Origin: Phylloscopus collybita
Taxonomy: Eukaryota; Chordata; Aves; Passeriformes; Phylloscopidae
Reading direction: 5' to 3'
Length of the DNA: 64,000 nucleotides
Assembly: GCA_027886175.1 (NCBI GenBank)
Contig: JAJNNQ010000004.1
Location: 2,170,001 to 2,234,000, forward strand
This document shows positions 12,469 to 23,060 of this stretch, piece by piece; position 1 is the first letter of the stretch, and the number at the start of each line of letters is the position of its first letter. The notes under the pieces were generated by a model. It did no database searches. It worked only from the letters and a program-made list of their open reading frames with translations, and had not been told where the DNA came from. The position numbers and the translations under genes were made by a program.

Positions 12469-12571
12469 AAGCTGAGGAACTGTACCAGAAACGGGTGCTG
12501 ACCATAACTGGCATTTGCATTGCTCTTCTAGTAGTTGGCATCATGTGTGTGGTGGCCTATTGCAAAACCAA
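12469..12571 (+). CDS. NRG1: NRG1 exon, juxtamembrane stalk and transmembrane helix
   Basis: A 103-nt constitutive exon, the same length as the human exon. It encodes AEELYQKR (stalk, where ADAM and BACE1 proteases release the EGF domain in mammals), then the helix VLTITGICIALLVVGIMCVV, then AYCKTK at the start of the cytoplasmic tail. The sequence is identical to human over this stretch. Two starting bases complete a K codon after the alpha or beta exon, or an E codon after the mini-exon. The donor falls inside the last lysine codon (AA|G). The genomic bases after it read AAG TAA, so failure to splice puts a stop directly after the stop-transfer lysines. Confidence 0.98.
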
Positions 12572-15500
12572 GTAAACTTTTCTCTTCTATTTCATATCTG
12601 TGGTTGTTGGTCAGGGCTTTCCCAGTTGACTATAGCTTCTCTGGGCGTAAGGTGCTATCTGGGTTTCTCCAGAGGTGAGCTTAAGAGACAAACTTGTGAC
12701 CAGGGTGCTTTGGTCCAAGCCAGATGAATGTGGGTCTCCATGTCCATCAGCAGTGCAAAATTGAAATGTGTATCTGAAAGATTTCTCAGTCTTCAAATGT
12801 AATTTGCAATGGTTTTTGTCCTTTTTTTTTTGTTGTTTTCTTTCTTTTCTATCACCTATTTCAGCTGCTTTCCCCAACTGAAAAGAAACAAACTCCAGTA
12901 CTAGAGTCATATTGCTTTCTAGCAGTAAATTTTATGTATAAGCCTAATTTTTTAGTACTTGAGACACAATTAATGGTACTAAAAGTTACTGTGCACCAAA
13001 GGCCAAAAAATTGAATACAAAAGTGCTCTCAATGCACAAGTAGGCATTTAAATACATTCTGTGAGTCTCTAAGTTACTGGGGGTCACTCTCAAACATGCA
13101 TGAGGCACTCTGGACCATAAATTACACAGAACATCAGCAGAATTTCTACTGCCAAAACTTCTGGCTGCCCTTATAAATCTCCCCACCAAAACACAGAAAA
13201 CCCTTATCATAAATATTCCACGTTTGTATAAACCTGATTTACAATTTCAAGGCCTTGATTGGCAGTTGGACTGTTGATTTTTGTTGTAAGCCCCACCAAT
13301 AATGGATGTGTTAAAAATGGGGGAGGAGAGAGATCATTTGTCCTTCTCAGTCAGAGTCCAGACACACACACAACTGCTCCCACCCATAACCTTGTGCCAG
13401 TGGTCAGGGGGGAACAACTGTAATAAAAAATCAGATCAATTACTGCTTTTAGAGAATCACATCCCCATGTATTTCAGCAAACATTTAGCCAGGATCCTGA
13501 AGTATGATTTTCTGTATAAAGAGCCCACGGAATCCATTAGGGGTCTGGATGATTTTTTTTTTTTTTCCCCCCAGACATTAGCAATCACTGTGAAACAAAA
13601 GTTAAATGTTCTCAAAAAGAGTTGATGAGAATGCCATGCCAGGACATGGCCCTCCAAATGCAGCAGTAATGCCAGACTGGTATCTGTGAGGTGATTTTCA
13701 CATCTCTTTTCCCTAAATGGGGGAAAACTCAGAAACCAGGAGAAATCTTGGAATGGTGTTAGGAGAACAACCAGTGTAATAGCTTAGATTTTGTTGGTCT
13801 CCTTGCAAGAAATACTGCTGATAAATTGCCAAGGCAGTATCTTCAGACACTGGGTCTTAATTCAGAGGTACTTTATTCAGAAATCATTTATGTGAAGATA
13901 AAAGCTTCTTAAATACACACTAGCTTTCCCATTATTCTTTCATCTCAGTTTTGTGGAGTAATTTTTTTTTAGGTCGTGTTTTTTTTACTACAGGACAAAC
14001 AGCACAGATAAAAGCATACAAATTCAAATAAATTGGTCACTGAAGGTGAGAAGTAATGCAGTTTTCTCGGGACAGATTCCCATGTTACATGTGCCAGGAT
14101 TTCAGTCCTGTAGATGACAAACTCAAACTCCTTCTGTAACTCACTTTCTCTACCATGTTAAGGAATTCAGATTGTTCTCATCTCCCAAGGTCTGCAGAGC
14201 CTCATGAAGGGGAGATACAAAATCAAGTTAAAACCGTGCTTGAGTGCTTGCTTCTCAGCATAGCAGGCCTTTGGGTAGCTCAGATGTCTCCTGGCACTGT
14301 ACTCGATATACCTTAACTGCTTACATCTCCTAGGATGGTGCCTGGTTATCCTCCAAGCCTAAAGTCCACATGAACCACAAATTGTATCCTTCTGAGACAG
14401 GAGCATTCCCAAGACAAATGTATGTGCATATGTCATTCATGTGATGTGGTATAAATTAAGCCTTTTCCACTATCCAGGCACATACACACAGAGAAATTAT
14501 GTAAAAAGCTGTGTGTTAAGTCATGTTTTCATTGTCTGTAAGCTTTCGTGACTATCAAGCTTCAAGATGTTTATTGCCCTCACTCCTTTTTTGTAAGGCT
14601 TGGAATAGTCCCCTTGAGTTCAAAACAGGATTGAAAATAGTTATCTCTTACACGGTTCTGTCCTCCCATCACTATCTGCACTTCTGCATACAGCTTAGTA
14701 TGTATTTTAGCTTTTGCCACAGCCAAAGTCATATGCATTCCAGAGTGTGTTCGAGCCTGCATCCTCCCTTCACTGCCCTGGATTTTGTGACAGTATGGTA
14801 GAAGTTCTCCAGTGTAATGAGAGAAAATGGGTAATATTTATAAATTACATATAAAATTAATTAGCCTTTCTCTGATTATTTATTTTGGTGTTTTAATTAC
14901 TGTGTTCTGCATAGCCATGTGTTTCTATGCTGTAAGTTTTGCTGCTGACACCTTGTAATGATCTTCTGAAAAGTTCTTTTGAGGAAAGCTGGAAAGATTA
15001 CAGAATCACAGAATCATTTAGGTTGGAAAAAGACTTTGAGGTTGCATCCAAACTTTGACTGACCACCACCTGATCAACTAGACCATGGCACTGAGTGTCA
15101 TGACTAGTCATTTCTTGAACAACCCCAGGGAGGGTGACTCCAGTACCCCACTGGGCAGTCCAGTCCAATGCTTAATAACCTTTTACATGAAGAAATTCCT
15201 CTTGATGTCCAACTTGAACCTCTTCTGGCACAGCTTGAGGCTATTTCTCCTTGCCTGGGAGAAGAGACCAACCCCCGCCTGGCTACAGCCTCCTTTCGGG
15301 CAGTTGTAGAGAGTGATAAGGTCACCCTGAGCCTCCTCTTCTCCAGGCTGAACAACTCCCACAGCCACTCCACATAGGAATTACATGTCGCTAACAAGTG
15401 GTGAAACAGCAGCTAAGGACAGGAAAGAGTGGAAGCATCAAAGTCAGTCAGAGATCATGTCATTAGTACATGGATTATTCTACTAAATGCATTAGCAGCC

Positions 15501-16222
15501 ATGGCATCCACCTGGATGCAACCTGGCATCCATCTAATGCCATCCATTAGACTTCAGAGAAAATCTGATGTTGCTGAAACGAAACCTTCCAGATCCGCCA
15601 AGAAGCCTGCAGGCTCAGGCCTATCCCATATACTCTCACTTTGGATTTCTGAGGCTTCCACTGCCCTCTTCTTTAATACATTTGTGGATTTGAATTACAC
15701 TGTTGAGATAAGGGATGAATCCCACCAAAAAATGTACAACTGCCACATCACAAAGACCCATATTCCAGTGTGTGCAAGCAAGCCTTGAGGCACAGACACC
15801 TCGGCTCCCTGTAGTGAACAAAGAGGCGTAACTCAATGAGCTATCAGAAATGTTGCCTTGGCCCTTGTGAGGGTGTCTGGGTTAAAATCTCTCCCCCATC
15901 CCTTCTGAGTGCAGAAAAGAGCTCCTCCTGAGACAGAGCATTGCTTAGAAATGGCTTCCCTTTTCCTCTCACTTATTTCTGTCCTCTTGTGTCCTGCTGA
16001 CTCCTGGAAGGGATCCCAAATATCCTTCCCCCTATGCAGGTCCCCACAGCTCCAGCTGCAATTAGACCTGTGGTTTTCAGAGTCACTCTGAGCTCTAGCA
16101 GCAGTGGGGAAAATTCTGGCAAAAAAAAGTGATGTTATATTATTATCACCAACATCAATATGCTGAAAGGGGCAGCTGCTTTCCTTTTGTCTATTAAAAC
16201 TGTTTCTGTGTTTCGTGCACAG
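12572..16222 (+). other. NRG1: NRG1 intron with a CR1 insertion
   Basis: About 3.65 kb. The only recognised insert is the CR1 3' end at 15001-15378. A T-then-C homopolymer (about 13551-13573) and T-runs near 13962 and 13980 are visible. It ends ...GTGCACAG at 16222. Confidence 0.8.
15001..15378 (-). mobile_element. CR1 LINE 3' end
   Basis: Read on the minus strand this is the characteristic avian CR1 tail: a CTGGAGAAGAGGAGGCTCAGG start, the segment about early sentence-like GGTTGGTCTCTTCTCCCAGG, and a terminus made of TTTTCCAACCTAAATGATTC and ATTCTGTGATTCTG. No poly(A) is present, as is usual for CR1, which ends in an 8-bp repeat. It covers only the last ~380 bp, so it is a 5'-truncated, dead copy. 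The several small differences from the common tail motif indicate some age. Confidence 0.92.
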
Positions 16223-16349
16223 GAAGCAGAGGAAAAAGTTGCATGACCGCCTTCGGCAGAGCCTGCGCTCGGAAAGGAACAACGTGATGAACATGGCCAA
16301 CGGGCCACACCACCCCAACCCGCCGCCCGATAACGTCCAGCTCGTGAAT
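16223..16349 (+). CDS. NRG1: NRG1 exon, first cytoplasmic-tail exon
   Basis: A 127-nt exon, the same size as the human exon. It begins with one base completing the lysine codon and reads KQRKKLHDRLRQSLRSERNN, then VMNMANGPHHPNPPPDNVQLVN. The basic cluster KKQRKKLHDRLRQSLR lies just inside the membrane and has been described as a nuclear-targeting segment of the released intracellular domain in mammals. The differences from human (VMNM for MMNI, D for E) are conservative. It is more GC-rich than the surrounding intron. It ends on a complete Asn codon, so the next intron is phase 0. Failure to splice would add 34 residues before a TGA at 16446-16448. Confidence 0.97.
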
Positions 16350-16871
16350 GTAGGTTTCACTGCACGGGCTTCAGCCTGGGCTGCCAGTGCCACAGGAAAG
16401 CTCACCCCACAGCTTTTAAACATCTACCTGCTGCAGGCTGGTGACTGATTTTTCTTGGCTTTCTCCGCACGGAAAAAATTGCTATAGCAAACTGCTGCTG
16501 TCTACTGCATCAGAAAACAGAATTTTTGGTGTATCTGATGGTAATGGGAGGTTGCTTTTCCACATGTCTGTCTATTGGGACTTCTTGTTCCCTTGTTAAA
16601 TACATTTTTATAGCTCAATGGGGATGCAGGCCTTTGCTACTTTCCTCATTTTGTCTCCTCCTATTTTGAGTCTAGATGGGCCATGTACACAGAGGTGTAC
16701 ATGAATGTGCTCAAGTGTGTCAGTATGGCTCCTGCATGTATTTAAGTGACAAAATTTGTGCTTTGGCACATGTAAAAGGCTGAAATCTGGGAAGGAGGGA
16801 TTGGGAATTATGTCTACAAACGTTCTGTGAATTACAGTTTGTGAACTTGAGGTTTGTCTGGGTTTTTTCAG
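16350..16871 (+). other. NRG1: NRG1 intron, 522 nt
   Basis: GT at 16350-16351 and AG at 16870-16871 after a T-rich tract. Nothing else is recognised in it. Confidence 0.85.
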
Positions 16872-17002
16872 CAGTATGTTTCGAAAAATGTAATCTCCAG
16901 TGAGCATGTCATCGAGCGAGAAACAGAGACCTCGTTTTCTACAAGCCATTACACCTCAACAACACATCACTCCGTGACAGTCACCCAGACACCTAGCCAC
17001 AG
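16872..17002 (+). CDS. NRG1: NRG1 exon, second cytoplasmic-tail exon
   Basis: A 131-nt exon, the same length as in human. It starts QYVSKNVISSEHVIERETET, continues SFSTSHYTSTTHHSVTVTQTPSH, and ends with the first two bases of a serine codon. It is Ser/Thr-rich and part of the cytoplasmic tail. Human differs mildly (HIVEREAET; STAHHSTTV). The donor is AG|GTACCG at 17003. Reading through would add R-Y-R-R-G-K-A-N-S-S-C-N-I and stop at 17040-17042. I know of no described isoform with that end and regard it as incidental. Confidence 0.97.
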
Positions 17003-17503
17003 GTACCGGAGGGGGAAGGCAAACAGCAGCTGTAATATCTGATCTGTTCCTGTTGCAAAACCAAAACCATGTATAAAAGATCAAACCAGGGAAGAACTAT
17101 GGTCCCTTCATACTGTTTTCATTTTAAGACTAGCAATATTTGACGTCATATCACCTAACTATCTTCCCAGGAATTTACAAAGACCTTTATTACCTGAATG
17201 GCATTCCAATACTGTCACAGTGAATTTTAGTGTATGCAAATTGCTAAATCAGTGACACTTCTGATGACTGGAAAGCCCTCCTTCCCTCTCCTTTTAACCA
17301 TACATGCAAAATCACCTTGATGCCTGTGGATTCATACAATTCGCTAAACTCTGCAGCTCCAGCTACCAAACCCAAAGGGTATGCTGCAGATCTGGAGTGG
17401 CAACAGAGCCCCTCCTCTCCCTGCCTGAACTGCTCATACGCATTTGCCAGCAAAGCTCACTCTCATACTCCCCTTTTCTCTTTTCCTGGTTGCTGCTTTC
17501 CAG
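17003..17503 (+). other. NRG1: NRG1 intron, 501 nt
   Basis: Donor at 17003-17004. Pyrimidine-rich end with AG at 17502-17503. No other feature is recognised. Confidence 0.85.
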
Positions 17504-17707
17504 CTGGAGTAATGGCCACACTGAAAGCATCCTCTCTGAAAGCCACTCGGTGCTGGTCAGCTCCTCCATGGAGAACAGCAGGCACGCCAGCCCAGCAGGG
17601 CCCCGGGGCCGCCTCAACGGCATCGGCGGGCCACGGGATGGCAGCAGCTTCCTCCGGCATGCCAGAGAGACCCCCGACTCCTACCGAGACTCTCCTCACA
17701 GTGAAAG
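17504..17707 (+). CDS. NRG1: NRG1 exon, third cytoplasmic-tail exon
   Basis: A 204-nt exon starting with the base that completes serine, then WSNGHTESILSESHSVLVSS, SMENSRHASPAGPRGRLNGI and GGPRDGSSFLRHARETPDSY, ending RDSPHSE plus two bases of an arginine codon. Human reads HSVIVMSSVENSRHSSPTGGPRGRLNGTGGPREC. The bird lacks one glycine of the human GG and has several Ser/Ala changes. The RHARETPDSYRDSPHSER block is unchanged. The donor is AG|GTAGGA at 17708. The exon base plus intron read AGG TAG, so an unspliced transcript would stop right after ...HSER. Confidence 0.97.
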
Positions 17708-18879
17708 GTAGGACACACCAGCTCATTGTTTTCAGCTGGCGGGACCTGGTGTTTTCCCCAGATGGTTTCAAAGCACGGGAGCACAGGAGAAAATGCAACA
17801 GTGCAGTTGTTCATGTAGGGCATACATCTCCTTGTTCATAAGGCTGGTGAACTTAGTAGTAGTTTAAAGTCCACCAAAAGCATTTCTTCCCTTCTTGCCT
17901 CTGGTGGATTTAGTCCTATTAGCCAGCAGTTCACGCTTGGAAAAGCCCCATTGGAGTAATTAGTCAGAAATTTGCATTGTAAAGTACAAACAGAATTTTG
18001 CCTAATTACCAATTTCTTAGAAGATGCAAGTGAGAAACTGAGAGATTTAGCAGGGGGAAAGTAACGTATCCATCCACAGGAGGAGGGCATTAAAGACTCC
18101 TAAGCAGTATAGAAGTTGTGCCATCCTCTACTTTCTGGAGTATTCTAGCTCCTAAACCCTTTAAAAACTCCACTTAACCCTTTAGTAAATAAAAACCAAG
18201 TGCAAGCCAGAAGGACTCAGGTCATTATTAAATCAGGAACAGTTATGAATAAAGCTGGCCAGGAGCTTTCCAACCAAGTAAATTTTTTCCCCTAAAAAGG
18301 CTGCTTCATCATTTCCTCAGATCTGCCTAGAAGTACATCAGTTGCAAAAAAAAATTACTGAAAAAATCCTTTAGGTTTAGGCTAGCATTATACTTCAAGA
18401 TGGCCCCCAGAATAGCAAAAGAAAGACTGAGAAGAAACAAGATATTTAAAAACAGCTTTTCCTCCTGGAATCATAGGCAGAACAAAAGGAAAACAAAAGG
18501 TTATGGACCAGTTCTCTGAGCACTTCGAAATCACAAGAGATTTGACCTTATGGAGTGTCCATGGTGCCAAAAATGCAACCAGGCAATCCCCAAGGAGACT
18601 GAGTTGTGTAGGAGACAAACTGTGGTTTTCAGAAAAATGAATGTGCAAGTACAGCAAATGCCATTTCTGTGGTACTCACTCTGCCATACAAGCAACTGCT
18701 AAGCAGCAGGAAGAGGGCCCACTGAAGGAAGGACCCTGACTGTAGTACCACTAAGGATAATAAACTAGCCCTCTCATTAAAAATTATGTGTTATTTACCA
18801 TGGAATTTAATTTGAAGGTATGTGGCTCACATGACATAAACAGCCATGGCTCCAATCCAGCAGAGCACTTTGACAAGAT

Positions 18880-18990
18880 TATCTTTTAATTGTGCAAGTA
18901 GGCCCACTGAAATCAGCAAGATTACTCACATGGGTAGAGTTCAGCATGTGTTTAAGTGCTTTGCTGGATCAGGACCTGTAACAGTAAATA
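18880..18990 (+). repeat. possible ancient sauropsid interspersed repeat
   Basis: The stretch contains ATTACTCACATGGGTAGAGTTCAGCATGTGTTTAAGTGCTTTGCTGGATCAGGACC in overlapping short pieces. This resembles a tail motif I associate with old repeats in bird and turtle DNA (ACTCATGTG, AAGTTAAGCATGTGCTTAAG, TTTGCTGGATCAGG). Class and boundaries cannot be set by eye. A second, more diverged match is at about 24160-24310. Confidence 0.45.
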
Positions 18991-19703
18991 CCATGTTGTC
19001 TCCTGCCTGGGAACCAAGCAGGATGCACGCCCACATGCCTGCCAATGGTGAGTATTACAGCTTAGCATATTTGGGCATCTGCATGTGAGAAGTGAAGACC
19101 CTTCCTGCTGTCTGTCTGTATTGCATGGGACACCCAAAGCATCATTCTAATATGAACTGTTTAGATGAAATGGGGCGGGGTGGCAGGGGACAGGGAGGAG
19201 GAGAAAGAGGAGAGCATAATATTCCTTTTTGTTTCTATGAGAAGAAAAAAGGCATTTCATCAATTATTGTTTCTCTTGAAGGTTGTACTACAGGTCAAAA
19301 GCAGCATTTCTGTGATAATTCATCAGGCATTGACAGCCTAGCCTGCTCCTGAAGCAATCACAAATTTGGAATGTTGGAGATGATAGTTCCCTGGGCATTA
19401 CTTGCAGGCCTCATCTGTTTTTAGCAAGCAGGAAATACATGGCCAATTGTTCCTGAGATGGCCTGTGTGTGTACAAGGGAGAAAATGAGAGTTATTTGGA
19501 ACTAAAAATTACTCAGAAACATAAAGGAATGTAGAAGCTGACAAATTACTTCCTGAAGCCATCAAATGTTGCTGCACTGTGAATTGGTAGACCAAGGCTA
19601 CAAATTTTCAAGTTAAATTGAACAGACATTACAAGGGGTTATTTTGTGTTACCCCATCCATTTTCTGGATCCCATGCCCTGCCACCTGTGTACACAAGCA
19701 AAG

Positions 19704-19763
19704 GGCACAAGCAGTTTTATCTTGGATGTCCTTGGCACAAGCAGTTTTATCTTGAATGTCCTT
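19704..19763 (+). repeat. 30-bp tandem duplication, two copies
   Basis: Two adjacent copies of a 30-bp unit starting GGCACAAGCAGTTTTATCTT, at 19704-19733 and 19734-19763. They differ at one base (TGGATG against TGAATG). The near identity suggests a recent local duplication or slippage event in the intron. Confidence 0.93.
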
Positions 19764-21652
19764 AGCTGTCTTCCAGGAGAGAAGGTCAAAAAACACTGTC
19801 TCTGCACAAAAGGCTGGACTCTATGATGAAACTAGCAGCATATAACTAGTTAATATGTGCTGGATGGCCATGGGTACACTCTGATCCCCTTTCACTGAGC
19901 CAGCATAGTTGGCCATGAAGCTGGATAAATCAATCACCTTTTAACCTTCCTTTCAGGATGGGCTAAAGCTTCAGGAGTTCAGCTCCCTAGCCTCAGATTG
20001 CAGACAGCAACTAGTTAGCACTGCCCTTTTAGCGTGTGGGTGAATAGACCAGAAATGTGTGAATGCACAACATTCCAGTATGAGTAACCTGACACTGTTG
20101 GAAGCCTGCACAGTACATTGAACACATTTAACCAACTCAATGTGTTAACAGAACCAGTCTAGCTAAAATCCAGTGTGTCATAAAGACGTATATGCAACAG
20201 TCTACCAGCTGAGAAAGCAGAAAAGCCTCAGTTTTTCAGACAATGCCTATTAAAAATGTGAATGGGATTAAAAGCTCGCTCATGGAAGGAGAAAAAATTA
20301 CTTAATTTTTGCACAGACCTATTCATTGCTCTTTGCTCAACCAACTTGATTAATTCCCATGCATAACTCTAGGTTTGTTTTTTTCCATTCTGTCGCTCCT
20401 CAGTTCATGTAAATCAATGTGAAATCAATGCGCCTCTAGTGCATCAATTTATGCTACTGCATGTCTGTCCAGAGTCCGTCCCATTTTCTCCTTTTTCTTC
20501 CATTTTTATCAGGTGTAATATGTGCAACTGAGTCATAGATTGAATGAGAAAGCTGGATTCAGGTTTATTTTGGTGATTTCAAGCTCAGATAAATAAACCA
20601 GTAATGGAAAACTAAATAACAACATCAATCATAGACATATTTTAACTTTAGACACAGATGAAATTCAGGCAGGTGAATTTAGGATAGGAATAAAAGCAAA
20701 GCCAGACTGTGCAAAGCATCATGCTGGGCACTGTGCTTTTGATCAAGTGGTTTTAGGCAGATCCTCACCTGGCATGAATCCACATGACCTCATAGCATGT
20801 CTACCTATTAAAACTAGCTGAGAGCTTCACATTTTTTGTTCTGTTTCTTTGGGACAAACCCAGTCATGGCACCTGAGCTTCATTTTCAGAAATCACTTCT
20901 GACCACTACCCTTCCCACAGGAACAGGGACAATTTTTGCAGAGAAATCCTGTCTTTCAGCATTTGTTCCCACATGAGAACAAATGATACTCTGCTTCTTT
21001 GCAGAAAGATCTACCAGCCAGGGTAACGAGCACCCAAGGAGTGGAGCAGCACAAAGCTCCTGGGAGGGGTGCTACAAATGCTTCTCTGACTACCCTTTGT
21101 GATAAAAATTAGCAGAATCTGACTCTAGATTTTATCCAAACATTACTTTCCTTCTTAGCCTGAGACAGTTTGGTTGCCAGAAAAGGGTGAAGCCCCAAGA
21201 GGACTGCTCTTCAGTTCCCTTCCTTTCTTTCCCCCTGTCTGTTTGCATGTACCCCAGATTCTGGTCAATTCCTTCCAGAAGTGCAGCAGCTGTTTTCCTT
21301 TTGAGAAAATACTTGCAAATGCATTTTGTTTCTGGCAGCCTGTCTGTCTCTGAATCCCATTTCTGGATTCATTCCAAAGTTTTTCTGGCAAAAAAAATTA
21401 CAGCATCTCCATGGCTGGGATCTGGGAGTTTTGCTGTTCTCCTCCTGATTTCAAATGCTTTTGCCCAGAGTCCCAGAAGTCAGCAGTTTATAGGATTAAT
21501 AGGAACAGGAAAGGTTCCTTAGTACCCCTGTGTGAGGATGCTGGGGATCTTAAGGGATCCTTGCCATTTCTCTCCCAGTCCACATGAGCTGCTATGTTCA
21601 CAGGTCACCACTACTCCTGTGCTTGCAACCTTTTCCCATCTCTTTTCTTCAG

Positions 21653-22304
21653 GTATGTCTCAGCTATGACCACACCAGCTCGCATGTCACCCGTTGATTT
21701 TCACACTCCAACTTCTCCCAAGTCCCGCCCCTCCACAATGTCACCACCGGCTTCCAGCTTGACCGTCTCCATCCCTTCAGTGGCGGTGAGTCCCTTCATA
21801 GAAGAGGAGCGACCACTGCTCCTGGTGACTCCACTGCAGCTGCACGAGAAGTATGACCACCACCTTCAGCAATTCAACTCCTTTCACCACAATGCCACCC
21901 ATGAGAGCAACAGCCTGCCACCAAGTCCTCTGCGGATCGTGGAGGATGAGGAGTACGAGACCACGCAGGAGTACGAACCAGCACAGGAGCCTCCAAAGAA
22001 ACTCACCAACAGCCGGAGGGTCAAAAGAACAAAGCCCAACGGCCACATTTCCAGCAGGGTGGAAGTGGACTCTGACACAAGCTCTGAGAGCAGCAGCTCT
22101 GAGACCGAAACCGAAGATGAGAGAATAGGCGAGGATACACCATTTCTGAGCATACCGAACCCCGGGGCAACCAGTCTGGAGCCAGCCACTGCCTTCCGGC
22201 TGGCTGAAGCCAGGACTAACCCAGCAAATCGCTTCTCCACCCCAGAGGAGTTACAAGCAAGGTTGTCCAGTGTGATAGCTAACCAAGACCCTATTGCTGT
22301 ATAA
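21653..22304 (+). CDS. NRG1: NRG1 final coding exon, a-type cytoplasmic tail
   Basis: Encodes the long a-type C-terminus, 216 residues after the split arginine codon, ending RLSSVIANQDPIAV and TAA at 22302-22304. Landmarks in order: YVSAMTTPARMSPVDFHTPT, a Ser/Pro-rich stretch, EEERPLLLVTP, SPLRIVEDEEYETTQEYEPA, a basic patch (NSRRVKRTKPNGH), an acidic Ser/Glu run (SSESSSSETETEDE), GEDTPFL and the invariant end. Compared with human there is a one-residue deletion near LHEKYDHH (human LREKKFDHH) and scattered substitutions. The acceptor AG is at 21651-21652. In mammals this tail is needed for precursor processing and for back-signalling by the cleaved intracellular domain. The stop position and C-terminal motif leave little doubt about identity. 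Confidence 0.98.
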
Positions 22305-23060
22305 AACATAAAACACATAGATTCACATGTAAAACTTTATTTTATATAATGAAGTATTCCACCTTTAAATTAAACAATTTATTTTATTTTAGCAATTCCG
22401 CTGATAGAAAACAGGAGAGGAAAAGAAACTTTTATAAATTAAATATACGTATGTACAAATGTGTTATGTGCCATATGTAGCAATTTTTTACAGTATTTCA
22501 AAAATGGGGAAAGATATCAATGGTGCCTTTATGTTATGTTAAGTTGAAGAGCAAGTTTTGTACAGTTACAATGATGGCTGTCCCATAGTATTTTGCGAAA
22601 CCTTTTAGCCCTCAGTTGTCCTAGCTTTTTTGTGCACGGCATTATAATGACTGGATGTATGATTTGCAAGAATTGCAGAAGTCCCTCTGGTCGCTTGCTG
22701 TAGAGTCTCCAAATCAGAAAGCCCTGTAATGGCACCCCCACCCTACTCCGCCAGAAAAACACACATATACACATACACAGAGTCAGAAAAAAAAATATTT
22801 AAAAAAACTATAAAAAAAGTAAAAAAAGAATTCTTGTATGACAACTTCTATTTGCTTTGAGATGATTTTTGTCTGCTCTCTGCCAGCCAAAAGGTTTGCT
22901 TCTTTGAGCACTGGGATAATAGTAGATCCAACAGCATGCTACTATTAATTACAGCAGGATAACAAAAAACACACAAACAAAAAAAAAAAAAAAAAAAGCG
23001 CCAACCTGCATTAAATAATGTTACTTATAGAAAGAAAGTAATACTGTGATTTTAAACCAA
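22305..23060 (+). other. NRG1: NRG1 proximal 3' UTR, strongly conserved
   Basis: Immediately after the stop the sequence runs through short motifs I recognise from the mammalian NRG1 3' UTR: CACATAGATTCAC, GTAAAACTTTATTTTATATAAT, AAGTATTCCACCTT, GTTATGTGCCATATGTAGCA, GATATCAATGGTGCCTTTAT, and GATAATAGTAGATCCAACAG near 22914. Conservation of UTR bases at this level between bird and mammal suggests regulatory content (RNA-binding protein or microRNA sites). It includes an A-run at about 22978-22998. The recognition is from memory and not an alignment. Confidence 0.8.

Larger units (their letters stand above)
17708..21652 (+). other. NRG1: NRG1 last intron
   Basis: About 3.9 kb. It contains a possible ancient interspersed repeat (about 18880-18990), a G-quadruplex-type run (19172-19195) and an exact-spacing 30-bp tandem duplication (19704-19763). 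In mammals an alternative b-tail coding segment lies in this interval of the transcript. I searched by eye for a counterpart (HNLIAELRRN-like coding) and did not find one. It ends CTTTTCTTCAG at 21652. Confidence 0.8.

Noticed and set aside
15833..16423. 196-codon minus-strand open frame over the first cytoplasmic exon
   Set aside because: It overlaps the real + strand NRG1 exon at 16223-16349, has no recognisable domain, and looks like an antisense shadow of low-stop sequence.
17317..17841. 174-codon + strand frame overlapping the third tail exon
   Set aside because: The NRG1 frame in this exon is fixed by the WSNGHTES...HSER reading. This frame is out of phase with it and crosses both splice sites.
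21884..22318. 144-codon minus-strand frame under the last NRG1 exon
   Set aside because: Antisense shadow of the conserved + strand coding sequence.
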